Assembly (NCBI GenBank): GCA_025360965.1
Contig: JANYBC010000021.1
Span: 1 to 64,000 of the forward strand
Reading direction: 5' to 3'
DNA: 64,000 nt
DNA from: Anaeromyxobacter sp.
GTDB taxonomy: Bacteria; Myxococcota; Myxococcia; Myxococcales; Anaeromyxobacteraceae
Shown: in pieces, positions 24,175 to 36,189 of the stretch
Layout of the letters: the number at the start of each line of letters is the position of its first letter
Numbering within the stretch: position 1 is the stretch's first letter
The notes under the pieces: generated by a model
The model's input: only the letters and a program-made list of their open reading frames with translations
Told to the model about the DNA's origin: nothing
Database searches by the model: none
Made by a program: the position numbers and the translations under genes

Positions 24175-25923
24175 GTGCCAGCGTCAACCTCGCCGCGCGT
24201 CGTGACCGACCAGATCCACGCCATCGCCGAGCTGGACGCCGCCCCGTTCGGCCCGCTCGCCTTCGGCCCGCCGGACTCCGTCATCGAGGCGTGGTCGCTG
24301 GCCGAGGTGCGGCCAGCCCTGCGAGCCGTCGACGCCGCCGCCCGGGCCGGGAGCTGGGCGGTCGGCTACCTGGCGGCCGAGGCGGCGCCTGCCTTCGACC
24401 CGTCGCTCACCGTCGGTGAAGCTGGCCCCGGTCCGCTGCTCTGGTTCGGCCTCCACGACGCGCCGCTCGGCCGGCCGCCCCCCGGGTCCATGGAGGCCCG
24501 GCTGGTCGAGCTGCGCCCCGAGCTCGACGCCGCGGCCCACGCCGGCGCGGTCGAGCGGCTGCGCGCCGCCATCGGCGCAGGCACGGCCTATCAGGTCAAC
24601 CTCACGCTCCGCTTCCGGGGGCGGCTGGAGGGGTCGCCGCTGGCCCTCTACCGGCGGCTGCGGGCCGCGCAGGGGGGAGGGCAGACCGTCTACCTGCGCG
24701 CCGGCGACCGTGCCGTGGTCTCGGCCTCGCCCGAGCTCTTCCTGCTGCGCGCCGGACGCCGGGTCGTGGCCCGCCCCATGAAGGGGACGGCGCGCCGTGG
24801 CCGCTGGAGCGAGGAGGACGAGGCGGTGGCCGGTGCGCTGGCCGCCTCGCCCAAGGAGCGGGCCGAGAACGTCATGATCACCGACCTGCTCCGCAACGAC
24901 CTCGGCCGCGTCGCCGAGACCGGCTCGGTCCGCGTCAGCTCGCTCTTCAAGCCGGAGCGCTACCGGACGGTCTGGCAGCTCACCTCCACCGTCGAGGCCA
25001 CCGTCCCGCCCGAGGCGACGCTCGAGGCGCTCTTCGTCGCCACCTTCCCCTGCGGTTCGGTGACCGGCGCCCCCAAGGCGAGCGCCATGCGGCTGATCGC
25101 GGCCGAGGAGCGGTCGCCGCGCGGCGTCTACTGCGGCGCCGTCGGGCTGGTCGCACCGGGGGGCGACTTCGCCTTCAACGTCGCCATCCGGACCGTCGAG
25201 GTGGCGCTGGCCACGGGCGCGGCCAGCTACGGCGCCGGTGGGGGCGTCACCTTCGCCTCCTCGGCGGCCGGAGAGTGGGACGAGCTCCAGGCCAAGGTGG
25301 CGGTGCTGGCGCACCAGCCGGCCCACCCCACGCTGCTCGAGACCATGCGGCTGGAGCGGGGCCGGGTGGCGCTGCTCGATCGCCACCTCACCAGGCTGGC
25401 CGGTTCGGCCCGGTACCACGCCACCCCGCTCGACCTCGAAGCGGTCCGCGCTCTGGTGGAGCGCGAGCGTGGCGACGGACGTCTGCGGCTCCTGCTCCCC
25501 CCCGATGGTCGACCCCGTCTAGAGCGGTCGGAGCTGCCAGCGCCACCCGGCGGCCCGGTCCGGGTTGCGCTGTCCGCCGAGCCGACCTCATCCCTCGACC
25601 CGGCCCGCTTCCACAAGACCGCCGACCGGGCCTTCTACGAGGCACGCCGGGCGGCGAGGCCCGACTGCTTCGACGTCATCCTGCTGAACGAGGATGGGGA
25701 CCTGGCCGAGTGCACGGTGGCCAACCTGGCGGTGGAGCTGGAGGGGTCGACCTGGACTCCGCCGCTCCACGCCGGCCTGCTCCCCGGGGTGCTCCGGGCC
25801 GAGCTGCTCGCCATCGGACAGCTCCGTGAACGAACGTTGACGGTCGCGGACCTGCGGCGCGCCGAACGGCTCTGGCTCATCAACGCGCTGCGCGGGTGGG
25901 TGGAGGCCCGGCTGGTCGATTGA
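24175..25923 (+). CDS. pabB: Fused aminodeoxychorismate synthase component I and aminodeoxychorismate lyase
   Basis: This 582-residue protein makes the p-aminobenzoate moiety of folate. The PabB domain (about 1-375) has GTAYQVNLTLRF, ARPMKGTARRG, ERAENVMITDLLRNDLGRVA, VWQLTSTVEA, FPCGSVTGAPK and YGAGGGVTFAS, the chorismate-binding signatures. A PabC-like PLP lyase domain follows (about 380-582): LLETMRLERGRVALLDRHLTRL, with FHKTADRAFYE and DVILLNEDGDLAECTVANL. The C-terminal RLWLINALRGWVEA is typical of these lyases. No glutamine amidotransferase domain (PabA) is attached. The GTG start follows the uvrD stop by 2 bases. Such PabB-PabC fusions are known in several phyla. Confidence 0.92.
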   Translation: MPASTSPRVVTDQIHAIAELDAAPFGPLAFGPPDSVIEAWSLAEVRPALRAVDAAARAGSWAVGYLAAEAAPAFDPSLTVGEAGPGPLLWFGLHDAPLGRPPPGSMEARLVELRPELDAAAHAGAVERLRAAIGAGTAYQVNLTLRFRGRLEGSPLALYRRLRAAQGGGQTVYLRAGDRAVVSASPELFLLRAGRRVVARPMKGTARRGRWSEEDEAVAGALAASPKERAENVMITDLLRNDLGRVAETGSVRVSSLFKPERYRTVWQLTSTVEATVPPEATLEALFVATFPCGSVTGAPKASAMRLIAAEERSPRGVYCGAVGLVAPGGDFAFNVAIRTVEVALATGAASYGAGGGVTFASSAAGEWDELQAKVAVLAHQPAHPTLLETMRLERGRVALLDRHLTRLAGSARYHATPLDLEAVRALVERERGDGRLRLLLPPDGRPRLERSELPAPPGGPVRVALSAEPTSSLDPARFHKTADRAFYEARRAARPDCFDVILLNEDGDLAECTVANLAVELEGSTWTPPLHAGLLPGVLRAELLAIGQLRERTLTVADLRRAERLWLINALRGWVEARLVD

Positions 25924-26013
25924 GTGGCGACCGGGGCTTTCCTCGGCAAGGAACCCTTCCTCAAGGGTCACCCCGTCACATCCGGAGCCGGGACCGGTCC
26001 AAGAGGCTGTGCC

Positions 26014-26358
26014 ATGCACCACGCCATCGATGCCACCCCCACCACGCCCCCCGCCCCGCAGTCGACGGGCCAGGCCGGGGACCGCTGGACTCTGATCCAG
26101 GCCTTGCGCCTCGAGGCCGATCACCAGCTCGAGGTGATCGCCTTCCGGGTCGGCTCCGACTCGCGCCTGCACCGCCGCTGCCGGGAGGTCTGGGGCGACT
26201 GGGAGCGCGAGGCGCTCACCTCGATCATGCACGGCGACTTCGCCAACGCCGAGGTGCTGCTCGACCGCGGCGTCCACGCGCTCCGCCACGCCCTCGACCT
26301 GGCCCAGAAGGACCGGCTCACCGAGGACGACCTGCTGGCGCTGATCGCCGCGGCCTGA
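26014..26358 (+). CDS. 114-residue hypothetical helical protein
   Basis: A cytosolic protein beginning MHHAIDATPTTPPAPQSTG, with a flexible N-terminus and a helical rest (LIQALRLEADHQLEVIAFR, REVWGDWEREALTSIMHGDF, VLLDRGVHALRHALDLAQK, LTEDDLLALIAAA). I do not recognise the family. AAGAGG lies 8-13 bases before the ATG at 26014 and supports that start. A GTG at 25924, directly after pabBC, would add 30 residues and is less likely. It ends at a hairpin shared with a convergent gene. Confidence 0.65.
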   Translation: MHHAIDATPTTPPAPQSTGQAGDRWTLIQALRLEADHQLEVIAFRVGSDSRLHRRCREVWGDWEREALTSIMHGDFANAEVLLDRGVHALRHALDLAQKDRLTEDDLLALIAAA

Positions 26359-26361
26359 GGC

Positions 26362-26378
26362 GGGCGGCTCGGCCGCCC
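26362..26378. terminator. Hairpin between convergent genes
   Basis: GGGCGGC (26362-26368), a TCG loop and GCCGCCC (26372-26378) make a perfect 7-bp stem between the stops of the 114-residue protein and the convergent membrane-protein gene. No T-run is present. Confidence 0.45.
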
Positions 26379-26382
26379 CGGA

Positions 26383-26721
26383 TCACTCCGAGCGGAAGGT
26401 CTTGACGCCCAGCAGCCACTCCACCAGCCAGGAGAGGAAGACCAGGCCGAGCGCCAGCATGGCGGCCTGCACGAAGCCGAGGCCGTAGGCGGTCACCACC
26501 GTGACCAGCCAGATGAGCATGTAGAGCAGCCACGGCAGCAGCAGGAACCAGAGGAACTTGGCGAGCGTCAGGTAGTAGGCGATCGAGAGCACGATCGAGA
26601 TGAGGACCGCGTGGGCGAAGCTGTTCTCGGGGTTCTGGGGCGACACCAGCCCGACGCCTACCCAGAGCACCCCCGCGGAGACCACCAGGCGGACCACGAA
26701 CGCGGTCAAGCGACGCATCAT
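26383..26721 (-). CDS. Small integral membrane protein, about four spans
   Basis: A 112-residue hydrophobic protein with predicted membrane helices near 5-25 (FVVRLVVSAGVLWVGVGL), 38-55, 56-80 (FLWFLLLPWLLYMLIWLVTV) and 82-102. The C-terminus WLLGVKTFRSE faces the cytoplasm by the positive-inside rule. It resembles small phage-holin-like or DUF-type membrane proteins but I cannot name a family. It is divergent from the adenosine deaminase gene with a 51-base gap. Confidence 0.75.
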   Translation of the reverse strand: MMRRLTAFVVRLVVSAGVLWVGVGLVSPQNPENSFAHAVLISIVLSIAYYLTLAKFLWFLLLPWLLYMLIWLVTVVTAYGLGFVQAAMLALGLVFLSWLVEWLLGVKTFRSE

Positions 26722-26760
26722 GCCCCGATGATGTCATGCGCCGGGCCGGGCGTGGGGGCG

Positions 26761-26766
26761 TAAGAT
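26761..26766 (+). promoter_or_regulatory. -10-like hexamer before add
   Basis: TAAGAT ends 6 bases before the ATG at 26773, so the message would be leaderless. No convincing -35 was found at the expected distance. Confidence 0.35.
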
Positions 26767-26772
26767 GGGCAT

Positions 26773-27873
26773 ATGGACGCCGCCCCGCGCCGCACCGCCG
26801 CCCCCCCGGTCACCGAGGCGCTGGTCCTGGCCCTGCCCAAGACCGACCTGCACTGCCACCTCGACGGCTCGCTGCGGCTCACCACCATCCTCGAGCTGGC
26901 CGAGCAGCAGGGCGTGCGGCTCCCCGCCCAGACGCCGGAGGGGCTGGCCGCCGCCATCCACCAGGGCCAGATCTGCCGATCCCTCGAGGACTACCTGGTC
27001 GCCTTCGACGTGACCCTGGCGGTGCTGCAGACCGAGCAGGCGCTGCAGCGGGTGGCCTACGAGTTGGCGCTCGACTGCGCCGCCGAGAACGTCCGCTACC
27101 TCGAGGTGCGCTACTCGCCGGTGCTCCACACCCGCGAGGGGCTCAAGCCGACCGCCATCGTCGACGCCGTGCTCGACGGCCTGCGGCGCGCCAAGCGCGA
27201 GACCGGCATCCGCTCCCACGTCATCATCTGCGGCATCCGCCACATGGACCCGGCCACCTCGGTGCGGCTGGCCGAGCTGGCGGTGGCCTACAAGGGGAAG
27301 GGCGTGGTCGGCTTCGATCTGGCTGGCGCCGAGGAGGGGAACCCGCCCAGGCACCACCGCGAGGCGCTGCAGCTCATCCTCGACAACAACGTCAACCTGA
27401 CCATCCACGCCGGCGAGGCCTTCGGGCCCGAGTCGATCGCCCAGGCGGTCCACGTCTGCGGGGCCCACCGCATCGGCCACGGGGTGCGGCTGCGCGAGCA
27501 TGGCGATCTGCTCAACTACGTCAACGACCACCGCATCCCGCTGGAGATGTGCCCCTCCTCCAACGTCCAGACCGGCTCGGTGACCGGGCTGGCGGCCCAC
27601 CCGCTCAAGTTCTACTTCGACTTCGGCCTGCGGGTGACCGTCAACACCGACAACCGGCTCATCACCGACACCACCTGCACCCGCGAGCTGATGCTGGCGC
27701 ACCGCGAGCTCGGCTTCACGCTCGACGACCTCTGCACCCTCACCGTGCAGGGGTTCAAGAGCGCCTTCCTGCCCTACCGCGAGAAGGCCGAGCTGCTGGC
27801 GCAGGTCAACCGGGAGATCGCCGAGGTGCGGGCCCGCTTCGCCGCGCCGGCGCCGCCGGGGGGCAGCGGGTGA
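26773..27873 (+). CDS. add: Adenosine deaminase family protein
   Basis: A 366-residue metal-dependent deaminase of purine salvage that turns adenosine into inosine. Metal and active-site motifs are KTDLHCHLDG (His27, His29), TIHAGEAF, RIGHGVRL and VTVNTDNRL. In classical enzymes the last motif is TDDP; here it is TDNR, as in many actinobacterial and deltaproteobacterial members, so the substrate could differ (for example adenine or a modified nucleoside). Its stop overlaps the next GTG by 4 bases. A -10-like TAAGAT lies 6 bases before the ATG. Confidence 0.9.
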   Translation: MDAAPRRTAAPPVTEALVLALPKTDLHCHLDGSLRLTTILELAEQQGVRLPAQTPEGLAAAIHQGQICRSLEDYLVAFDVTLAVLQTEQALQRVAYELALDCAAENVRYLEVRYSPVLHTREGLKPTAIVDAVLDGLRRAKRETGIRSHVIICGIRHMDPATSVRLAELAVAYKGKGVVGFDLAGAEEGNPPRHHREALQLILDNNVNLTIHAGEAFGPESIAQAVHVCGAHRIGHGVRLREHGDLLNYVNDHRIPLEMCPSSNVQTGSVTGLAAHPLKFYFDFGLRVTVNTDNRLITDTTCTRELMLAHRELGFTLDDLCTLTVQGFKSAFLPYREKAELLAQVNREIAEVRARFAAPAPPGGSG

Positions 27874-28361
27874 GCGCCAGGACCCGCTTCCGCGCCCCCT
27901 TCGGCTGGCTCACCATCGAGGCCAGCGATCGCGGCGTCTTCGGCCTGGTCTTCGGCGAGCAGGGCGCCGCCGGGCAGGCGGTCTCCACCCTGGCCCGCGG
28001 CCACCTCGAGGCGGCGCGCGCCGCCCTGGCCGACTACTTCGCCGGGCGGGCCCCGCAGCTCCCGGCCCTCGACCTGCGCGGCACGCCGTTCCAGCTCCAG
28101 GTCTGGCGGGCCCTGCTCGACATCCCCTTCGGCGAGCAGCGCACCTACGGCGAGCTGGCCAGGACGCTCGGCCACCCGGGCGCGGCGCGGGCGGTCGGGG
28201 CGGCCAACGGCCGGAACCCGGTGGCGATCCTGGTCCCCTGCCACCGGGTGGTGGCGGCGGGGGGCCGGCTCGGCGGCTACGGCGGCGGTCTCGAGGTGAA
28301 GCGGCGCCTGCTGGCCCACGAGGCGGGGCACGGGCCGGCGCTGCGCCCGAGCGCCGGCTGA
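27870..28361 (+). CDS. ogt: Methylated-DNA-protein cysteine methyltransferase
   Basis: This 163-residue suicide enzyme removes alkyl groups from O6-alkylguanine. The acceptor Cys124 lies in ILVPCHRVV, followed by GGYGGGLEVKRRLLAHE. The helix-turn-helix LDIPFGEQRTYGELARTLGHPGAARAVGAANGRNP is typical of the DNA-binding domain. It lacks the Ada-type N-terminal zinc domain, so it is an Ogt-type enzyme. The GTG start overlaps the add stop (GTGA), so the two are translationally coupled. Confidence 0.93.
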   Translation: MSARTRFRAPFGWLTIEASDRGVFGLVFGEQGAAGQAVSTLARGHLEAARAALADYFAGRAPQLPALDLRGTPFQLQVWRALLDIPFGEQRTYGELARTLGHPGAARAVGAANGRNPVAILVPCHRVVAAGGRLGGYGGGLEVKRRLLAHEAGHGPALRPSAG

Positions 28362-28472
28362 CCGGCCCGGGGGCCTGCGCTGTGATCGGATCGCAGACGC
28401 GAGGCCCGATCCTTGCCCGGCCTGCTGCGCGGCCGTAGATTTGGAGCACGACTCCAGGGAGGGGTCCTCAGC

Positions 28473-29711
28473 ATGGCGAAGCTCCTTGCGATGATCCTTG
28501 CCGGCGGTGAGGGGCGGCGGCTCGATCCGCTCACGCGCGACCGCGCCAAGCCGGCCGTCCCCTTCGGTGGCCGCTACCGCATCATCGACTTCGTGCTCTC
28601 CAACTTCGCCAACTCCAACATCCTCAAGGTGAAGGTGCTGGTGCAGTACAAGTCGGAGTCGCTCAACACCCACGTGCAGCGGGCCTGGCGGCTCTCGGCC
28701 TTCCTCAACCAGTACGTCGAGATCGTCCCGGCGCAGATGCGCTACGGCCCCAAGTGGTTCGAGGGGTCGGCCGACGCCATCTACCAGAACCTCAACATCA
28801 TCACCGACGAGGAGCCGGAGTTCACCTTCGTCTTCGGCGCCGACAACATCTACCGCATGGACGTGCGGCAGATGCTCGACTTCCACACCGACCGGAAGGC
28901 CGACCTGACGGTGGCGGCCATCCCGGTGCCGATCGCCGAGGCCAGCGACTTCGGCATCATCGAGGTGGACGGCGAGGGGCGGATGATCGGCTTCGTGGAG
29001 AAGCCCAGGAGCAACCCCACCACCATCCCTGGCGATTCGACTCGCTGCCTGGCCTCGATGGGGAACTACCTCTTCACCACCAAGGAGCTGGTGCAGGAGA
29101 TCGTCAACGACGCCAGCGACGCAGCGAGCGCCCACGACTTCGGCAAGTCGATCGTCACCGGGATGTACAAGCGCAAGAACGTCTTCGTCTACAACTTCGC
29201 CACCAACGACGTGCCCGGGCAGACCGAGCGGGAGCGCGGCTACTGGCGCGACGTGGGGAACCTCGACGCCTACTTCCAGGCCAACATGGACCTCGTCGAG
29301 GTGGACCCCATCTTCTCCCTCTACAACGACCGCTGGCCCATCTACACCCACCACGCCAACGCCCCGCCGGCCAAGTTCGTCTTCAACAACGCCGAGGAGC
29401 GGCGGGTCGGCAAGGCGACCGACTCGCTCATCTCGGAGGGCTGCATCGTCTCCGGCACCTCGGTCCACCACTCGATCCTCTCCCCCAGCGTCCGGCTCAA
29501 CAGCTACTCGACGGTGGAGGACTGCATCATCTTCGAGAAGGTGACCATCGCCCGCCACTGCAAGATCCGGCGCGCCATCATCGACAAGCACGTCGAGGTC
29601 CCGGCCGGCACGGTGATCGGCTACGACGCCGAGGCCGACAAGCGCCGCTTCCACGTCACCGAGAGCGGCATCGTGGTGATTCCAAAGGGGATGCGGGTCG
29701 AGCCAGGGTAG
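28473..29711 (+). CDS. glgC: Glucose-1-phosphate adenylyltransferase
   Basis: GlgC makes ADP-glucose for glycogen synthesis. The 412-residue protein starts [20 protein letters not shown] (nucleotide-binding loop) and has [60 protein letters not shown] and [12 protein letters not shown] left-handed beta-helix forms the C-terminus. AGGGAGGGG precedes the ATG at 28473. It stands alone; glgA lies at the far right of the window. Typical regulation is allosteric by glycolytic intermediates. Confidence 0.95.
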   Translation: MAKLLAMILAGGEGRRLDPLTRDRAKPAVPFGGRYRIIDFVLSNFANSNILKVKVLVQYKSESLNTHVQRAWRLSAFLNQYVEIVPAQMRYGPKWFEGSADAIYQNLNIITDEEPEFTFVFGADNIYRMDVRQMLDFHTDRKADLTVAAIPVPIAEASDFGIIEVDGEGRMIGFVEKPRSNPTTIPGDSTRCLASMGNYLFTTKELVQEIVNDASDAASAHDFGKSIVTGMYKRKNVFVYNFATNDVPGQTERERGYWRDVGNLDAYFQANMDLVEVDPIFSLYNDRWPIYTHHANAPPAKFVFNNAEERRVGKATDSLISEGCIVSGTSVHHSILSPSVRLNSYSTVEDCIIFEKVTIARHCKIRRAIIDKHVEVPAGTVIGYDAEADKRRFHVTESGIVVIPKGMRVEPG

Positions 29712-29741
29712 CCGGAGCCGCTGCGAACCGGGCCGGTCCAG

Positions 29742-29759
29742 GCGGCGCCGCGGCGCCGC
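29742..29759. terminator. 18-bp perfect GC palindrome between convergent genes
   Basis: GCGGCGCCGCGGCGCCGC is self-complementary and lies between the stops of glgC and the DUF5916-type gene. It may act as a bidirectional terminator. There is no T-run. Confidence 0.4.
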
Positions 29760-29762
29760 GCC

Positions 29763-32312
29763 TCAGCTGCTCCAGTACCAGGTCCACTTGGCCAGCGCCG
29801 TGTCGCGCGCCGGGCCCCGCGAGAGCTCGGGAGGCCAGAGCGCCGGCTGCGCTCGGCCCGCCGGCCCCTGCGCCTGGTGGGTGTAGACGAGGTAGAGCGT
29901 CGAGCCGAGCCGGTACTCCCAGCGCAGCAGCACGCTCAGGTTGAGCGCCGAGTCCTGGAAGTCGGAGCCGCTCGAGGTGGCGCCCACCGGCGTGAGGCTG
30001 GGGAAGCCGATCACCCCGCCGCGCTGGCCGCTGGCCGTGTAGGTGGCGCCGGTGCGGCCGTAGTCGGTGAAGAGCTGGGCGTAGCCCTGCACGGTCAGGC
30101 GCCTGGTCAGCACCACCAGCTGGCGCACCGTCACCGAGGCGGACGGAGCGTGGAGCGCCGCCAGCGTGAAGTCGACGGCGCCGGGGCCGGCGTCGGAGAC
30201 CAGGCGGGCCGGCCAGGCCGAGTCCTCGAAGGAGAAGTCGAGCCCGGTCTCGAGGCGCGGGTGCGGGCGCAGGGCCATCGACCCCCCGATCCAGCCGTAG
30301 CGGGTGGCGGGCATGGGGCCCCGGGCCGGGACCCGGCCGGTGGCGGCCCAGGCCTGGATCCAGAAGGCGCGCCCCCTGTCGGAGGCGAACCAGAGCTCCG
30401 CGTTCCAGTCCCCCGGCCGCCGCAGCGCAACGCCGGACTGCTGCAGCTCGCGCACGTCGTCGAAATCGGACGAGGCGTTCAGGTTGGTGCCGAAGTTGTC
30501 AAAGCTGCGGAGCTGGAACTCGGCGGCGAGGAAGAGGGCGTTGCCGCGATGCCGGCCGGTGCCGTCGGTGGTGAAGCGGCTCTCGCCGCCGAGGTGGACG
30601 CCCCAGGAGTGGAAGGGACCGCCGCCGCTGGGCTGCACGAAGCGCAGCACGGCGCGCCCCTTCTGCTCGTTCTGGGTCCGCTGGTAGCCGAGGGCGTTGA
30701 GGTCGAGGCGGGGGGCCTCGTGCTCGTAGGTCAGGTCGAAGCGCCAAGGCTCCCCGCCCGCAAGCCCGGCGGAGACGAAGCCGCCTCCGCCGAGGTCGCC
30801 GCGACGAAGCACCGTGCCGTCGGCCAGGACCTCGGACGGCGGGCCGCCCAGCCGCTGCGAGCCGGTCAGCTGGCCGCGCAGGAACCAGGCGTCGTCGCCG
30901 GAGTTGAGGCTCCAGTTGACCGACGCGGCGTTGGCGAGGGCCACGTCGCAGCCGGCAGGCCGCTGACCGTCCGGGAGGATGGCCTCGGCCTCGGTGCAGC
31001 GGCGCTCGAGCGGCACCGCGCTGGTGATGGCGCCGCCCAGGGCCAGGGACGAGGAGGGCTGCCAGCGGGCGGTGGCGGCCAGGAAGTTCCGCGTCGACGG
31101 CGCCACCTCGGGGTAGGCGTCCCCAGGCGCGAGGTAGAGTGGCGTCCAGGGGGACCAGTGGAGCGCGCGGCCGGGTGGGACCGGCGCAGCGGCGCCGGCC
31201 ACCACGGCGTCGAGGAGGCCGAGCTGCACGCTGTCGCTGACCCGGCCGGTCAGCTTGACGGCGCCGAGGATGGGAGCGTCGAGGCCGATGCGGCGCGAGT
31301 AGAAGAGCTGCTGTGGCGAGGGTCGGTTGTTCGGCCGCACCCCCTGGAAGAGGTCGAGCCCCTGGGTGAAGAAGGGGCGCTTCTCCGGCAGGAAGAGCTC
31401 GAAGCTGGAGAGGTTCTGCTGGATGGTGTCGGCCTCCACCTGGCCGAAATCGGGGTTGAGGCTGGCCTGGAGCGAGAGGCCGCGGCCGAGGCTGGCGCGC
31501 AGGTCGACGCCGAGGTCGGCGGAGGGGTCGAGGCGCCGCGGACGGGGCGCAGCGTCGCTCTCCGGCCTCCAGACCAGGCGGGCGGCGGCGTAGGGGGCCA
31601 CCGAGAACTCCTGCACCGGCTGCAAGGCGGTGAGGCCGGTCAGGTCGGCCAGCCGGGCCACGACGCCCCGGTCGCTCCGCTTGAGCGGGATGCTGAGCGA
31701 CTCCTCGTGGGTGCGAGCCACCACCCGCCGAACCCCGATGCCCCAGGTCTGGTCGCCGGCCGCCGAGAAGCGGAGCACCGAGAGCGGGATCATGAACTCG
31801 GCGGTCCAGCCCCCGGCGTCGGTGGTGACCGCGCCGTCCCAGACCGCGTCCCAATCGTCGTTCGACTCGTCGTCGCCGAAGAGGAGCCCGTCGCCCTGCA
31901 CGCCGCCGGCGGTCAGCTCGAAGTAGTAGGCGGTGCGCCGGTCGCGGTTGGAGTCGATGAACACCGAGACCGAGTCGGAGAAGGGGGCGTGGTCGCGCCG
32001 GCCCAGCGGGTGGGCCAGCGCCGCGGCGTTGCCGTCGGCGCAGCGGACGCCGACGTAGACGGCCCGGTCGTCGTAGAGCACCCGCACCTCGGTCCGCTCG
32101 GTGGCCGGCTTCCCCTCCTCGGGGAAGAGCTGCTGGAAGCCGTCGAACGGCTCGGCGGCGGACCAGGCCGCCTCGTCGAGCCGGCCGTCGACCGTGATGG
32201 GGCCGCTGGCCCGGGAGGCGCGGAGTGGCTGGCCGGGCGAGGCGGCACGCCCCGGCGCGGGGCCGAGGAGCAGGGCCGCGAGGGCCAGCGCGTGCCGGAG
32301 GCGTGCAGTCAC
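29763..32312 (-). CDS. Outer-membrane DUF5916-type protein with N-terminal CBM9-like domain
   Basis: An 849-residue exported protein. Residues 1-23 are a signal peptide. Residues ~35-215 form a carbohydrate-binding (CBM9-like) domain: ITVDGRLDEAAWSAAEPFDG, TEVRVLYDDRAVYVGVRC, SDSVSVFIDSNRDRRTAYYF, WTAEFMIPLSVLRF. The rest resembles DUF5916, with LNPDFGQVEADTIQQNLSSFE and FLPEKRPFFTQGLDLF, and repeated beta-strand pairs ending in aromatic residues (WTWYWSS), suggesting an outer-membrane beta-barrel. Members are annotated as carbohydrate-binding or putative hydrolases without a proven reaction. It is convergent with glgC. Confidence 0.85.
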   Translation of the reverse strand: MTARLRHALALAALLLGPAPGRAASPGQPLRASRASGPITVDGRLDEAAWSAAEPFDGFQQLFPEEGKPATERTEVRVLYDDRAVYVGVRCADGNAAALAHPLGRRDHAPFSDSVSVFIDSNRDRRTAYYFELTAGGVQGDGLLFGDDESNDDWDAVWDGAVTTDAGGWTAEFMIPLSVLRFSAAGDQTWGIGVRRVVARTHEESLSIPLKRSDRGVVARLADLTGLTALQPVQEFSVAPYAAARLVWRPESDAAPRPRRLDPSADLGVDLRASLGRGLSLQASLNPDFGQVEADTIQQNLSSFELFLPEKRPFFTQGLDLFQGVRPNNRPSPQQLFYSRRIGLDAPILGAVKLTGRVSDSVQLGLLDAVVAGAAAPVPPGRALHWSPWTPLYLAPGDAYPEVAPSTRNFLAATARWQPSSSLALGGAITSAVPLERRCTEAEAILPDGQRPAGCDVALANAASVNWSLNSGDDAWFLRGQLTGSQRLGGPPSEVLADGTVLRRGDLGGGGFVSAGLAGGEPWRFDLTYEHEAPRLDLNALGYQRTQNEQKGRAVLRFVQPSGGGPFHSWGVHLGGESRFTTDGTGRHRGNALFLAAEFQLRSFDNFGTNLNASSDFDDVRELQQSGVALRRPGDWNAELWFASDRGRAFWIQAWAATGRVPARGPMPATRYGWIGGSMALRPHPRLETGLDFSFEDSAWPARLVSDAGPGAVDFTLAALHAPSASVTVRQLVVLTRRLTVQGYAQLFTDYGRTGATYTASGQRGGVIGFPSLTPVGATSSGSDFQDSALNLSVLLRWEYRLGSTLYLVYTHQAQGPAGRAQPALWPPELSRGPARDTALAKWTWYWSS

Positions 32313-32416
32313 GGGGATCGGGACATCCTACGATCGGGGCAGCCGGATCTTTCGCCGCTCCGTAGAGGGAGGTCGATTGTGGCCAAACGTGACGCCCGGC
32401 GCCGCCTCGACGGGGC

Positions 32417-32422
32417 TATTCT
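32417..32422 (+). promoter_or_regulatory. -10-like hexamer before the PD-(D/E)XK gene
   Basis: TATTCT lies 12 bases before the ATG at 32435 within GCTATTCT. The intervening bases are C-rich and lack a Shine-Dalgarno sequence. Confidence 0.3.
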
Positions 32423-32434
32423 CGCCCCCCACAC

Positions 32435-33364
32435 ATGGCCGACCTCAAGAACGACTTCAGCTGGTCCAAGTCGAGGCACGACAAGTTCCAGGAGTGCCGG
32501 CGCGCCTACTTCAACACCTACTACGGCAGCTGGGGGGGCTGGTCGGCGCCGGCCAGCTCGCCGGTGCGCGAGCTCTATGTCCTCAAGAAGCTCTCATCGC
32601 GCTGGCAGTGGGCCGGCTCGGTGGTGCACGACGCCATCAAGCAGCTGCTGACCCGGGCCCGGGCCTCGGGGGACCTCTGGCCGCTGGAGCGGCTCCAGGA
32701 GCAGACCCGGGCCAAGGCGCGCGCCCAGTTCGCCGCCTCGCGCGAGAAGAGCTACTGGCGGGAGTCGTCCCGCATCGTCGGGCTCACCGAGCACGAGTAC
32801 GGCGAGCCGGTGACCGACGCCGACTGGAAGCGGCTCTACGAGACGGTCATCGACGGCTCGCTGCGCGCCTTCTTCCAGTCGGAGGTGCTGGAGGAGATCC
32901 GGCGCACGCCGCGGGAGCGCTGGCTCGGGGTCGACGAGCTCGATCACTGGTTCTTCGAGGGGACCAAGATCTGGGTGGCGGTCGACTTCGCCTACCGGGA
33001 CGCTGAGGGGCGGGTCCACCTGCTCGACTGGAAGACCGGCAAGGAGCGCGGCGTCGACCACACCCAGGTGGCCAGCTACGCGCTCTATGCCCGGCAGAAG
33101 TGGGACGTGAAGCCGGACGGGGTGGTCGGCGGGCTGGTCTACCTGGTGGGCGAGGAGGGGCGGCCGGCCGAGCGGACCAGCGTGGCGGCCGACGAGGCGA
33201 CGCTCGAGGCCTGCCGGACGCTGATGCGCGGCTCGATCGCCGAGATGCGGGCGGTGCTCACCGACCGGGAGAAGAACGCCGCCCGGGTCGAGGACTTCCC
33301 GCAGACCGAGGACCGCGACCGCTGCCGCCGCTGCGCCTTCCGCCGGCCATGCGGGCGGATCTGA
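32435..33364 (+). CDS. PD-(D/E)XK nuclease-like protein with predicted Fe-S cluster
   Basis: A 309-residue protein with the core of a RecB/Cas4-type nuclease: FSWSKSRHDKFQECRRAYF at the N-terminus, VAVDFAYR and LLDWKTGK as the acidic and lysine catalytic residues, and the QVASYALYARQKW helix after them. Cys21 with Cys297, Cys300 and Cys306 (CRRCAFRRPC) gives the C...CxxC-x5-C layout that holds a [4Fe-4S] cluster in AddB and Cas4. No helicase domain is attached and no Cas genes are near. The partner and substrate are unknown. It converges on argG with a 3-base gap. Confidence 0.85.
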   Translation: MADLKNDFSWSKSRHDKFQECRRAYFNTYYGSWGGWSAPASSPVRELYVLKKLSSRWQWAGSVVHDAIKQLLTRARASGDLWPLERLQEQTRAKARAQFAASREKSYWRESSRIVGLTEHEYGEPVTDADWKRLYETVIDGSLRAFFQSEVLEEIRRTPRERWLGVDELDHWFFEGTKIWVAVDFAYRDAEGRVHLLDWKTGKERGVDHTQVASYALYARQKWDVKPDGVVGGLVYLVGEEGRPAERTSVAADEATLEACRTLMRGSIAEMRAVLTDREKNAARVEDFPQTEDRDRCRRCAFRRPCGRI

Positions 33365-33367
33365 TCT

Positions 33368-36045
<2,678 letters not shown>

Positions 36046-36189
36046 TCGACTCCTCCCGGGAGGAACGGATTCATCATCCCCCTCTCCAAAGCCAGAACCA
36101 TGCCAGCATCGTGCGGCTCAACTCCTCGGTATTCTTGGGCCCATGGCCGGGAGGACAGCCGAAAGCCGGGCCGATCTGTGGCAGGAACT

